Of a DNA stretch of 55,330 nucleotides, positions 37,167 through 48,007 are shown in pieces. The stretch comes from Leucogyrophana mollusca (taxonomy: Eukaryota > Basidiomycota > Agaricomycetes > Boletales), in contig MU266520.1 of assembly GCA_021014945.1 (NCBI GenBank), positions 1 through 55,330 of the forward strand, written 5' to 3'. How positions within the stretch are numbered: the stretch's first letter is position 1; each line of letters begins with the position of its first letter. The notes under the pieces are model-generated. The model saw nothing but the letters and a program-made list of their open reading frames with translations. It had not been told where the DNA came from and made no database searches. A program made the translations under genes and the position numbers.

Positions 37167-37487
37167 ATGTCTTTACATCTGGATGCTACATCTGCTGTCA
37201 TCACCCTTGCGGGCGGCGTGTACAAGCAGACATCTGCGGTAATCAAGGTAGCAATTCTCCTCGGCAAGTTTAGCAAGAATGAGCCCCCTAGCGTACATGC
37301 CGCTATATCCAGCAAGGCGCTTGTCCTGGAAATCAAATCGAGCGGCATCACCAACCAGTGTGCGGTTCGAATGGGGCACAGTCATGTACCGGATGACTAC
37401 ACCTTCTGGCAGCCCATATCCGAGCCGGGCACCGGAGCCAAAGCCATTGCAGTGTTGTCGCCTATCCACCCCCTTGCTTCAAATTAA
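37167..37487 (+). CDS. Small hypothetical protein, about 106 residues, single exon
   Basis: From MSLHLDATSAVITLAGGVYK the frame runs to TAA at 37487 without an intron. Further on it reads IKVAILLGKFSKNEPPSVHA, ITNQCAVRMGHSHVP and DDYTFWQPISEPGTG. No signal peptide or known domain is seen. The N-terminal part is mildly hydrophobic. TATA and CCAAT elements stand at proper distances upstream, which favours a real gene. It lies immediately before a frame-broken coding region (37495-38640), so it could instead be the first intact exon of that decayed gene. Confidence 0.45.
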   Translation: MSLHLDATSAVITLAGGVYKQTSAVIKVAILLGKFSKNEPPSVHAAISSKALVLEIKSSGITNQCAVRMGHSHVPDDYTFWQPISEPGTGAKAIAVLSPIHPLASN

Positions 37488-37494
37488 GTGAACA

Positions 37495-38640
37495 TGACTT
37501 GGAGAAGTGATTGCAAACCAGCTCTCTGACGTTGGACTACTCGCCAAGCAGGCAGGATCATGTCAGGCGCCATAAATTTCCCCGGCCACCGCGTTCAGAA
37601 GAGAACACATTGACAGCCCAGGTCAAGGCCCCGCCCAGCTTCCCCGCGACGATTCCTTCGCCTTTAACTAAATACTTCTCGAAGTGGTCCCGATAATCGA
37701 AGCCCTCAGGTCAACAATGTCGTTATCGCGTTCGAGGGCTTGTTCGGCGAGGTCCTGGCCATAACCTATGCGATGTCAGTGCTCCATCAGCCTGCTCTTG
37801 CTATCGCCATCAGGAGGAAGACCAAGCTATGTTCCACAACGACCTAGGCGAAGCCCCGGCTGAATCCAGAGAGCGCTCACTCAGTGGCCAAAAGTTCCGC
37901 AATCGCGGTCGACGACCTGACTGATAAGGATATCGCCAACACCAACATAATCTCAACACTTCAGACGACACTTCGTTCCGCGTCCCATCATCGAGAGCAA
38001 AACTAAGTTTCGAGGTGAGCTGCCTGCAAAGAAAAAGATGGAGGGCCTCCTCGCTTCCACGACCAACGACTTGGAGGCCCTTCGGCACGAGGAGATCCTA
38101 CAAGAGAGGGCCGTTACCCGAGCGTGCATAAAGAACAATAGGATCGCCGACTACTGGGAAGTCTCATAGCTTAAAGATGAAATCCCGTTCCTAGTCAACT
38201 CCGCCGCTAGGCTCGAAGCTGAACTGTCGGCACTTTCTATGTGATCGTGCTCTGGAATTTCGTGCTCTGGAATTCCCAGAAAGCAATCTCGACGAAGACG
38301 TCGCCCCACCGCAGCCCTCTTCGTACATCTCTTCCTTCCTTGGCGGCGGTATTGCCTTTGGATCATCTGCTCACAGCACCCTTGACGAGGATCATCAGCA
38401 TGCTCAGCCGCTCTCGGATGTCAGCCAAAACCCTTGAAAATCTTACCGTCCCCTTTGAACAACCTGAAACTGTCCGTTAATTACTCCCCACTCTCAACCG
38501 CAACATCAGGCCCTCCTCGACAATGCGACTTCTTCATCATCCCCAATGCCAGAGACAGCATCACCCCGGCAGGCACCTTCACTGGTACATCCCAACTCCC
38601 CTCCCACTTCTCGTTGATGATCATACCTTGACCGCATCGT
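37495..38640 (+). pseudogene. Frame-broken coding region, unrecognised family
   Basis: Protein-like segments appear one after another but in shifting frames. They include ANQLSDVGLLAKQAGSCQAP, VVIAFEGLFGEVLAITYAMS, AKSSAIAVDDLTDKDIANTN and KKKMEGLLASTTNDLEALRH. Then RIADYWEVS is followed by an in-frame TAG before LKDEIPFLVNSAARLEAELS, and YISSFLGGGIAFGSSAHSTL and a Ser/Pro-rich tail come last. The helical, acid/base-alternating part looks like a coiled coil. A 15-bp tandem duplication (CGTGCTCTGGAATT, twice) sits near 38247-38276. Not all shifts coincide with splice signals, so I call it a pseudogene. Unusual splicing is an alternative. I do not recognise the family. Confidence 0.45.
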
Positions 38641-39891
38641 CCACACCCGCCCTCCACTCCTCCTCAGATGCGATAGTCCTATAAGTCTGCTGAGATCTTC
38701 AAAAGTCATTTCGATTCCACCTAGGTTGCCCTCGCGGTCACCACCGGTCGAAATAGATGCGGATAACATCCCTCGGACGCACAAACACCTCATGTTACAG
38801 CACCCCCCCCAATGCACAAGCTAGTCCCTTTGCGTTACCTCGGAGATATCTTTGAAGGCTATCATTTGTGAGTATCGCAGTTCCTCTTTGCCTGGTTGTC
38901 AGCCGATTCTAAAGTTGCGCGTACCAGACCCTATCAATATGCGCACTTACATTCGTCAGCTCTACATCTCCATACGGCACTGGACAATCGGCTATTCCTG
39001 AATCGTTCACCGTGTCCGTTCAAGCCAGCACTCACCGATGTACATCCGCGAGTTTCGTCAGTAACCAGGCTTTTCTAGACCGACAATTGGCGCAGTTTCA
39101 CAGCACCCATAATCGGACCACAGTATCACGGCTTCGCCGAAACTGAGTGACCCAAGTCAGTAGGGATAGGGTTCTCGTCCCCGGACCGTCAAACACGATT
39201 TATCTTCAAATCTATTGGTTTCAGCATCTTTCATATCCTTTTACGAGCGGACTACCGAGAGAGCTGATGAGAGACTGTCGAAAGAAAAACCAACTAGTTT
39301 TGCACGTACATTCCACAATAACACCATACTGGCATGCGTTAGTCCAGCCGGTATAGCCCCGTATAGCAAGACGTGCGGGACATGATGAATCCACCCTCTC
39401 ACCATAGTCCAATCCACGCACCAACATTTGACCTGAGCTATTCCTTGTCAGAGGTCGGTGGAAGGGAGGGCTTTATGTATATGCCACTGCGGTCGTTTTG
39501 CACAGCGGTGTAACATCTGGGGGGATAATATGGGTGTGAATGTGACATTCGCTCCTAGTTTATCCTCCCAAATGAAGCATAACTGAGCAAGCTGGTTGCA
39601 GAAGTCCAGGTACGATCCACTCATGCTTCATGGATAGGTACAAGCGATCTCTTGTGAGGGCTTTGAAGACTCCGTCGTATCGGCTGATTGATTGCAAAAA
39701 AAATATGACATATCGACGCATTCTTGACCGCGCATAAGATCCGTGTTTCCAGATGTGTCCCTTGCTCTCCGCTGTGCTCGTGGAATGGTCGTGTCTCGGA
39801 TTTGTGAGGCCTTCCAAGTCCAAACTTGAAGTTGTTGAACTCCAGGCTTGGTGTCACGAAGTTCCCACGCCTTCCTTCCCTCCATGCTTTC
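38641..39891. other. Intergenic region
   Basis: About 1.25 kb with short open frames only. No motif-bearing gene, repeat or RNA is supported. It includes the promoter of the small membrane protein gene on its right. Confidence 0.4.
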
Positions 39892-40510
39892 ATGATCACG
39901 ATGAGGCTGCCACAGCTTGTGGCACCGAGTACAACCATAAGCTTACATTTGACCTACTATCTGTGAGTATCTTTCCCTATCCCAGTCCAAAATCTCACGG
40001 AAGGCTCGAGGATACTGCTGCTATGCCTTTCGGGCATCACCTTCGCCCAACAGAGTAACATATCCGAAGCCATATGTCGACCTTTCGGAGAGTGCGAGCC
40101 CTGTCCACAAGATGCGGTATGTGCTACAGCTTACTCTTGTATCAGCCAATACAGAAGACCGACCCTTCTCACAGCTCCTCGAGCCATTTTGCCAGCCTTT
40201 CGGCAACCGGCGGCTAATGCACTGTTCTCCAAACATCACCAGTACCAGCGCCAGTACCATAGACGCACCAACCAATTACCCCTACCCGACTGCTGCAAGC
40301 GCCCCAGCGCCGCAGGGCGAGACGCCCGCGTGGCAGTCATGCGGACGCATCCCCGCACAAGAGCGCGCGGATTTCTATGAGTTCGTAGCCTGTAATATGG
40401 CTTTCGCCGGTGCTGCGCTCGCTATCGCGCTTGTCCGCTCGAGGAGGGTTGAGGCCAGACAGGCGAGGAGGCTTGCCGCCCGGATAGGTCTGGTAAGAGG
40501 AGGGGAGTAG
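39892..40510 (+). CDS. Signal-peptide protein with CxxC motifs and one TM segment, 170 residues, unknown function
   Basis: Three exons (39892-39962, 40011-40116, 40175-40510) join in perfect phase to give 170 residues. The start MITMRLPQLVAPSTTISLHL runs into a strong hydrophobic core, LTYYLLILLLCLSGITFAQQ, a signal peptide or anchor. The lumenal or outside part has ICRPFGECEPCPQDALLEPF and then CQPFGNRRLMHC, a paired C-x-PFG layout. A Ser/Thr/Pro/Ala linker, PAWQSCGRIPAQERADFYEF and a C-terminal membrane helix (VACNMAFAGAALAIALV) follow, with a basic tail RSRRVEARQARRLAARIG. The clean splicing and patterned Cys suggest a conserved fungal membrane protein of the secretory pathway. I cannot name a family or function. 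Confidence 0.72.
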
Positions 40511-41353
40511 TGTTGTAGGGTTGATGATTGACTATAGATTTTCGTGAGTATATTGGTTTGTTGACGACATTTTTCGCTAACGTGGGCTTTTCCCTCAAGT
40601 TTACACCCGTATGGTACATATCGGGACATAATACGCCCACACCCTTGACGGACTGTTCGGGCGGATCTCTTAGCGTAGCGTCCTCTTCCCATGTAGAGGC
40701 TCCAGGTACACTTACATCGGTCCGACCATCTGTCGGTGGACGCAGACACAATTGCCCAACCTCACGCGCAGTCCCTACTTCCTCCTTCATCGATAGGCGC
40801 TCAGACATACTGTATGAGAGCACGCGAGAAAACTTGTGCACAGCACATATCTTGCTGTGGCTTTAAGCATCGTGTAGTCTTAGTGTTGATCATGCCATTC
40901 GGGTTCTTCTGAGGGAATGAGAACTCCCGCTCCCTCCTTTGAGCTCTCTGAAGGATCATCACGTCCGGTTTGATGCAACTTCGCGAGTAGCGGTTAGCGG
41001 TCTGCAGTCATAAGCCTCAAGATGGCGGGTAGCACTCTTGAGGCAAAATACAAGGTTTTGCAATTCTTTGAAAGTCGTACACAATGCTAGTGCAAACGTG
41101 GCATACCTAGTTATTCCAGCGCCATCTGTATACAATACAGGCAATCACACGCCCATATTTAACAATTTATCGAGCTGGCTGAACCATAATTAATCGACGG
41201 GTAGGAAGATGGTCCAAGATGCATACATAATCTTCTGCAAGAGCCGAGGGCCACATCATAACGAACTGCGCATAGCGTCTCGCAATGATTTCCCCTGTCG
41301 CGGGTCGATTTTGAAATGGTTGCCAAGCAAGCCTCCTTCAATATCGAAATAAT
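40511..41353. other. Convergent intergenic region
   Basis: About 840 bp lies between the 3' ends of the small membrane protein gene and the NACHT-WD40 gene. Only shadow frames are seen. Confidence 0.45.
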
Positions 41354-44300
41354 TTAATCAAAGGAGAGATGTAATAAATCACTTGACCTACTGAAGTCCA
41401 AAATCACAAGTCGCTCCCCCTGGGCCAGGATCCACAGCTTAGCCTCGTAAGCTGACAGTGAAGTCGGATTCAGTGGCCTGAAGTTATCCGGAAGCCACAA
41501 TAGTCTCCTCGTCCCGTGATAGACCCAGCCGTCGTCGCGGACCAAGTATCCGGAGCGGAAAAGACAGTCATAAACGTTGCGCTTGGTTGATCGCGAGATA
41601 AGATGGTGGTTCATTGGCCCAGTGTCAACCCTATCGCAGCACATTTCGCACATGTCCCCTTTCTGGCCCTCATTGTCAAACAATTGAACGCCCAGTTGTT
41701 TCGGGACGGCCCAAATGGTGACCGAGCCGTCTGTGCTTCGACACGTTACCGTAGTACCATCGTCGGTGTACACGAGGACATCGATGTCACTTGGTATGGT
41801 GCCAATAGAAGTCAAAAGATGAGACGCCGCTGAGACTGGGTTCCAGAGAAGGATAGAGCCGTCCTCATGGCCGACGACTACATGGGATCCTTCGGGAGAA
41901 AACGAAACAGATTTGACTCTACTGCCACATTTCTCAAGGGCAGCTCGTAGCTGACCGGTGTGTGTATCCCAAAGCTGTGTATGGCCCCCGGCTGTACCAC
42001 ATACGATAGTTGACGTATCGGGAGAGAATGCGATGGATGAGATAGGGGTGGACTGGGACGAAAGGGAGATCATGCTACGGCCGGATGACACTTCCCATAT
42101 CTCGATGGCGCCCTCACCGTGTCCGCAAGCAACTCGTGTGCCATCTGCCGAGAACGCTACGCGTGTAATATCTCTTATGCCTGCCAAGCGGGCGATTCGA
42201 TGTCCAGTCGCAGAGTCATAAATTCTGACACTGCTAGAGGTGTACAAGCTCCTCAATTCAGCGGTCCAAAACGCAAATGTGTTTGAATCGGGAGAAAATA
42301 TCGTATTGGTTTCGTCTTCCATTGATATCGCTATAGGACGTGATTCCAATGTCTTGATAATCGTTCCGTGTGTGTTCATTAGCAGGAGCTCAAACGATTG
42401 CATGACGAGATGATATCTGCCGTCCGGAGAAGGGACCACGTATGTCGTTGCGGTGGCCTTCATAGAATTAGTGAACTGGTCCCAGTTTTTCAAAGCCAGT
42501 TCCGGATCCCAAATTTGGAGCGCCCCGCTATAAGTGGCAGAAGAAATACGAGTACAATCACGCGACATGGCTACTGAAGCGATACCATCACGGGTGAACG
42601 CGGGGGGAGCGGTGGATATTGAGTCCAGCGACGTTACGCGGATTACCGCATCGTCAGACCCAAAAGCGAACGAGTCCGAACCAGGCGAAAACCCAAAATA
42701 AATGGGTGTGACGGGTCCATCCGATAGACGTCCAATGACACGGGGGGTCATCAACTTGAAAAACTTCGCATACCACAAAGGGTAATGCCCCATTTCCTCT
42801 CGAGTGAACCGATCGCTGGACCAGATATATTCGAAGGATTTCTGCTTTGAGATAGTGGAGTAACCTATGATTTTGTCGCAGATGGAAATGACACGCTGAT
42901 CATCGGACGTGAACCGCACTGACTTGACGCTCTGCTCGTGACCTCCGGAATATGTACGAAGGCACACCCCAGTTCGACTGTCCCAGATTCGGACACTTTT
43001 GTCGTCTGATCCAGACGCAATCAACGCGTTGTTGTTGGAGAACGCAACGCAGTTGACTTGAGCGCTGTGACCTATGAGCTTTCGAAGTAGGGTGAGAGCT
43101 TCCATGCTCCACGTGATAACCAGCTTGTCATCGGACCCGGAGACAAGGATGCGGCTATCATAGGAGAACGCGAGAGAGAGGATTCTGCCTTCGGAGCCCT
43201 GGCGACACACAGCACAACCAAGTCCCACATCCCAAAGCTGGATCCAGTTGTCGCGGGACGCCGATGCCAGAATTTCACTGTTTGCTGAGAAGGCAAGGGA
43301 TGTGACAGGTTTGTCGTGGTGATCACCGTCGCTGATGATGACTTGTGTAGTGAAGGAATCCCAAACTACGACGAGGCCGGTCTCGCAGGCAATAGCTATA
43401 TGGGCGCCCGAAGGAGAGAAGCAGACCGCGCAGGACGGCTTTTCCTTCGGTCCAAGATCGGCAACATTAATCCCTGTAACTGCGTCCCACAACTGGACCC
43501 CTTCTTCGTTGCTCGCAGACGCAATCAGTCTCCCATCCTGGGAGAACGCAATGGACTGTATGAAACTGTTAAGAGGGACCGATCGAGTGCAAGCATCCCA
43601 CTCGTCTTGGAGCCCACGACGGACAACCATCCCTCCAGCCAGCTCCTGCTGAAACACTTTTCGCAGTAAAGCGGATGATGGCGTGAAGGCAAGAGCAGTG
43701 TAATACACATGAAGTGCAGACCGGCTGATTGGGTCAAAGGACATCAACACCATTCGTTCTGCGTCCTTGAGCAGGTTCATGGCATCTTTCGGAGGCGTTG
43801 ATAGTTGCTGCGGATATACATTAGCAGTCAGCAAAGGAAGGGCAACCCCCACACTCACTTTCAGCCAGCCTGTGACGTCCCGCAGCATCATTACAGCGCT
43901 ATCAAGGGTACCGAGAAGACTGACCGCTTCAGTCCAATACAAGAGCGATGTCCGAAGAAATCCTTGTAACGTGGAAATAATGGATTCATTCATTGTGACT
44001 TCTTCATGCGGGATCTGGACCAGATGATACGCCCAGTAGCAGCAAGCATACCTCACGGCCTCATTTAGATACCGCGAACACCGTCCAGGGAGGTCTTCAA
44101 CCTCGCTGTTCAACATCGATGGATCTCCTATGTGGCACATGTCGCGTTTTAGGTGTTTTGTCATCAATTCTAAGCATAGTTGGGCGATGAGTCGATGATA
44201 AACTGTCCCATCTACGAAGTATTTCTTTGCTCGCTGCGGGGTCGTAAGGAATTCACGAAACGACGTGTGGTAGATCCGGACGGGCAGGAACTCGTCCTCG

Positions 44301-45615
44301 GATACGAGTAGAACAGAACTTAAGTCGGGGACAATAAGTCCAACGTTCACATCGAGTCTGCCGAGTAGGCTGTTAAGACCGTGGGTTGAGAGTGGGACAT
44401 ATATGTAACGAATTATCCCAAGAACCAGGCGTGCCGCGTCGGAGTCAGGAAGGACGCGGATGGCGTTATGGTAGAGGATATCGAGATCAGCGAATGCCGA
44501 TCCTGCGGTATCGAAAGCGTGATCTGCGAGTGTGACTTGAAGACGCTTGAGTGGATCACGGTAGCTAGCCCCCACATATTTGACCACGGTAACCGCGAAG
44601 ATGAAAAGCCCAGACGCCTTCTTTACGATGGCCGCAAGGTCAAGCTCGGAAGGCCATGGGAGTGAGACGTTGCCCATAAGGTTCTGGTTTTGATCGTGAA
44701 TGATCCCGAATGAGTGTCGCAAAAAGGCTTTGATGTCTTCTTCGGCGTCAAAGGCTTGGAGCTCCAACAAATACGTGTTACGAAGAACCTCTGGGTCGCG
44801 AAACTTCGCCCGAATATGCGACTCTGCGCGGCTAGTAATTAAAACTCGCAAAGCGAACGGACACTCGCAAGTCAACTGAGAAAGTAACGAAATGAGCTCG
44901 ACGACATGTCTCTCGTTATCGCATTCATCGAGAGAGTCGATAACCATGAGCACAGGGTAAGTGAACTGGGTTTTCACCGCCCGAAGCGGAGCGAGGAGAA
45001 GTTTGTGCATCTGTTCTCGAAGAACCTTGGTTGGAGTAGTGAAATCGTCATCGAGGATGTCAATGATTGTTGGCCTCGTGGAAGGGATGTACGCCATGAT
45101 TTGGGACGCAAGCGTTGGGAAGAAATGCCGAGTGTTGCAGCGCTCTGATTCGCGTCGAGAAAAGAAGAAACTGGCCGCCAGTCGTTTCTGCCGTGCGTAG
45201 TGCTCCGCAACACTTTGGGCAATTGCAGATTTGCCTGAGCCAGCCATGCCACTCAGCCAACATATGGGGTGGCTATTATCATGGTCTATCCAGTTGTATA
45301 TGCAACCGAGTATCTCCTTGCGCGTTCCTGGTAGACAGGCGGGTGCTGGGTGGCGCTCTGCAGAGTCAAAAGCAGCACTGTTTGCGGTAGCTTTATGCAA
45401 GGCCTGGAGACCTGGGACACGGAGGTGTGAATAAGTGGGGTGATAAACCAGTCTAACGCACTGGTACTAGAAACCTGGAATATCTGATTTCCATGAACGA
45501 TGGCGTGGATGTTCTGACTGCCATGTATACTTGTGTTCACAGTGTTATACTGGTCACGATGAACTTCGCTGAAAGTGGAATGGCTGGCATCTACGTTCTC
45601 CGCGTTCTCAAACAT
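41354..45615 (-). CDS. NACHT-WD40 (NLR-like STAND) protein
   Basis: This is a signal-transduction NTPase of the type linked in fungi to non-self recognition and regulated cell death. Exon 1 (from ATG 45615) codes MFENAENVDASHSTFSEVHR and on to HAIVHGNQIFQ, rich in Asn, Ser, His, Ile and Val. After a short intron it continues ALHKATANSAAFDSAERHPA. The NACHT domain has the P-loop CWLSGMAGSGKSAIAQ and Walker B with VLMVIDSLDEC. A helical middle part follows, with RIYHTSFREFL. The C-terminal half has about 13-14 diverged WD40 repeats (such as LIASGSDDKSVRIWDSRTG), enough for two seven-blade propellers. Apart from the N-terminal intron and a 51-bp in-frame intron (43808-43858), the coding sequence is essentially uninterrupted, giving about 1,370 residues. 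No other effector domain is attached. Ligand and partner are unknown. Confidence 0.9.
43808..43858 (-). other. Probable 51-bp intron hidden in the open frame
   Basis: Within the NACHT-WD40 frame the minus strand has GTGAGT, a CTGACTGCTAAT branch-like stretch and a final CGCAG. The segment encodes 17 residues (VSVGVALPLLTANVYPQ) with no stop and is a multiple of three long. Splicing would join WLK to QLSTPPKDAMN. Confidence 0.7.
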
Positions 45616-45876
45616 AGCGCGAGTCGACCGCGGTGGGAAAACACAGAAAGCACGGTTTACAAGAGCACAGGAAGTTGCTTGAGTGAAGAAGGGGTATAAC
45701 AGTCGCTATCATAGCGCCAATCTGGCGCCATGGTCATCGTGTGGGAGAGGGCTAAATAGTAAACACATCCGACACGGTCACTGGCGTGACTCACTCACTT
45801 CTAACTTCGATTTCATCTCAGAGAAACCTTCGCACATTCGGCACTGCACCATCACCGGAACTGTAGTTTTACGATC

Positions 45877-45952
45877 GACCTTTATATGACATTATGACAC
45901 CTGTAACTACCAAAATATGCATCATTATTATATTGGGTTTTATAAGACATTA
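45877..45952 (+). repeat. Left copy of a diverged direct repeat outside the transposon
   Basis: This A/T-rich segment aligns in the same orientation with 49758-49828. The last 48 bases (45905-45952) match ungapped at 35 of 48 positions, and the part before (CGACCTTTATATG... against CAACCTTTACATA...) aligns with small gaps. It ends 12 bp before the left terminal repeat of the transposon. Confidence 0.55.
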
Positions 45953-45959
45953 TATGACC

Positions 45960-45964
45960 TTATA
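45960..45964. repeat. TTATA directly left of the transposon
   Basis: TTATA lies immediately outside the left terminal inverted repeat and is repeated at 49653-49657 outside the right one. It contains TTA, the usual PIF/Harbinger target duplication. The last two bases may be extra duplication or chance. Confidence 0.6.
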
Positions 45965-46001
45965 GCCCCACTCAATTCAAGCTTATTCGTGCAGCTTATT
46001 T
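45965..46001 (+). repeat. Left terminal inverted repeat (37 bp)
   Basis: This is identical to the reverse complement of 49616-49652 over all 37 positions. It contains two AGCTTATT motifs. Confidence 0.92.
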
Positions 46002-46075
46002 CTTGAAGAGCAATTACCGATGCAATATATGTACTGATAAAGCGATGGAATAAGCTGGGGCTTAATTGAGGTCAA

Positions 46076-46100
46076 TCAGCTTATTTTTGCAGCTTATTCG
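46076..46100 (+). repeat. Left subterminal AGCTTATT motif pair
   Basis: Two AGCTTATT copies 14 bp apart, TCAGCTTATT then GCAGCTTATTCG, resemble the pair inside the terminal repeat. They are candidate binding sites for the element's Myb-like or transposase protein (inference). Confidence 0.5.
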
Positions 46101-46208
46101 GACAGGATACGACGGAGTGGCTGAGACTGAAGTGTGCCGAGAAGCCATCTGACAAGAAATTTTGCGTGAAGGTCATCGCTCGTTGGTGTGCCGTCGCCGT
46201 CGAGCACG

Positions 46209-47922
46209 ATGTACAACGATTGGCTGTTTCCTGAGCATGATACCTACACAAGCACATACCCACAGCTGCAGCCATCTACACCCATCGAGCAAACCACACA
46301 GCACGGAGAGCTTCACCTCTCGGAATCCCTCATCGCTCAACACAGCGTGAATGGAATTCATGTCGGGCAACACCATCTCGACGGGGTCCACTTACCACTT
46401 CAGTATACTCCCTCAGGCCACGCAGAGCCTCATTTCCATGTCGACCCTGACTCGGGCCTCCGGCGCTCAACACGCTCTCCGAAGAAGACACCAGCTGCTG
46501 CTGATGCCTCGTACACTATACCTTCACATGGTTCCATGCCCAGTATTCCACAGCCGCAGTGGTCCATGCCATCACACCAGCCTGTAGCGAGCATCCAGCA
46601 CTCAAACCCCTATCCAAATGCACCCTTTGTGCCATCGCAGGATGTTTTTAGTGCGCATTCCAATCCCAAAGAATCGACCAACTCACCGACACCTATACTC
46701 GCGCCGCCTACGAGGGGCCGTGGAGCAGTGGCTACAAAGAATGCGGGTGGGAGCGAGCCTCGGAGTGGTGCAAAGGGAATTGCAACCAAAGAGTCCACCG
46801 TAAAGCCAAAATCTGTGGGCAAGGGAAGCAAATCGGGCGAGGGAAATAGACAGACATCTGGTAATTCAGACAATGAGATCGCAAAACTGACAGAGAAACA
46901 GCTTGCCGAAGCAGACTTGAAACTGGAGAATGCGGGCTTGGGGGAAGTGGGGGTCAAAGCAGAGAATCCACGAGGGCTTAGCGACGACGATAAACTTACA
47001 GTTGTCAAGCATATCACATCAAGTGATGTCTGGCCAGACTTTAAGCTGCATCAGCAAAGTGTTTTTACGACCGTGAGTACAAAATATTGGCCCGCCCACG
47101 GAAACTTACCTAGCTTTCTATCAGATTGTATGCAATAAATTAGATGGCTGTTTCACTGCCACGCAGGTTCGCAACTATTGGCTGAATCAGGCTTGGGAAA
47201 AATACAAGCAAGTACGAGAACGTGAGGAGCATACTGGAGGTGGCGATGGCGATGACGACCGTAACTGTTCACCTGATGCGGACGAGGAAGACAACATCGC
47301 GTTGGATGGCACCAAGCGCAAGCGGGGGACAAAAAAGCTGTGAGTCAAGTTTTCGAGCAAAATCCTCGATGAATTCAAGGATTCAGAGATTTACAGGCTG
47401 ATTGATGCTGTGTGAGCAAGTGATAATCTGATATTCCTATCGAAGCTTACTTTGAGTCTGTGCAGTGCGAAAAATGATGATACAGTTGTGCGAAGCCATG
47501 ATATCAACTCGAGTGATTCTATTTCCGATGCCGATGAAACACCTAGTATCAAGAAGCGCAGTCGTAAAGCAGCCTCGTTCAACAACAGCAGTTACGTTGA
47601 AACCACTTCCCTTCTACACGAAATGATGGAGAATATGAGCCGGAGGCACAAGAAGCAAGAACACATCGATGAGGCCAACATGCTCATGTCGAGATCAAAT
47701 GCGGAGCTGGCACGAAAGCGGGACAGACGTGAACAAGAGGAACATGATGAGCGCAGGGCGGCAGCACGTAGACAAGAAGAACAGCAACAGCGAGAGGCTC
47801 GTGGGCAAGAGTGGAAGCGGGCCATGGAAATGCTCGATCATCACAACCCTTTGATCAAGCAACAAGGTGAGAGGCTGGCACAGAGGCTTACACGGGAGGA
47901 GCAGGCTGCAGAGAACTTCTGA
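46209..47922 (+). CDS. Myb/SANT-like accessory protein of the PIF/Harbinger element
   Basis: In PIF/Harbinger elements the second gene codes a Myb/SANT-like DNA-binding protein that brings the transposase to the ends and into the nucleus. The ATG at 46209 gives MYNDWLFPEHDTYTSTYPQL; an upstream in-frame GTG is not used. A Gln/Ser/Pro-rich region, GLRRSTRSPKK and basic Lys/Gly-rich stretches follow. The trihelix-like domain includes LSDDDKLTVVKHITSSDVWP and FTTIVCNKLDGCFTATQVRN with YWLNQAWEKYK, joined across introns at about 47073-47126. Acidic linkers with TKRKRGTKKL come next. The C-terminal part is a long charged coiled coil (MMENMSRRHKKQEHIDEANM, then RRAAARRQEEQQQREARGQE). The small exon near 47380-47410 is uncertain. 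It ends 85 bp before the converging transposase gene. Confidence 0.8.
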
Positions 47923-48007
47923 AAATTTACTTCGATACACTGATCTTCTATTCTCGTTCTAATCATAGCCCATAATTTACTTCAATACACATGTACTCTC
48001 TTTCCAA

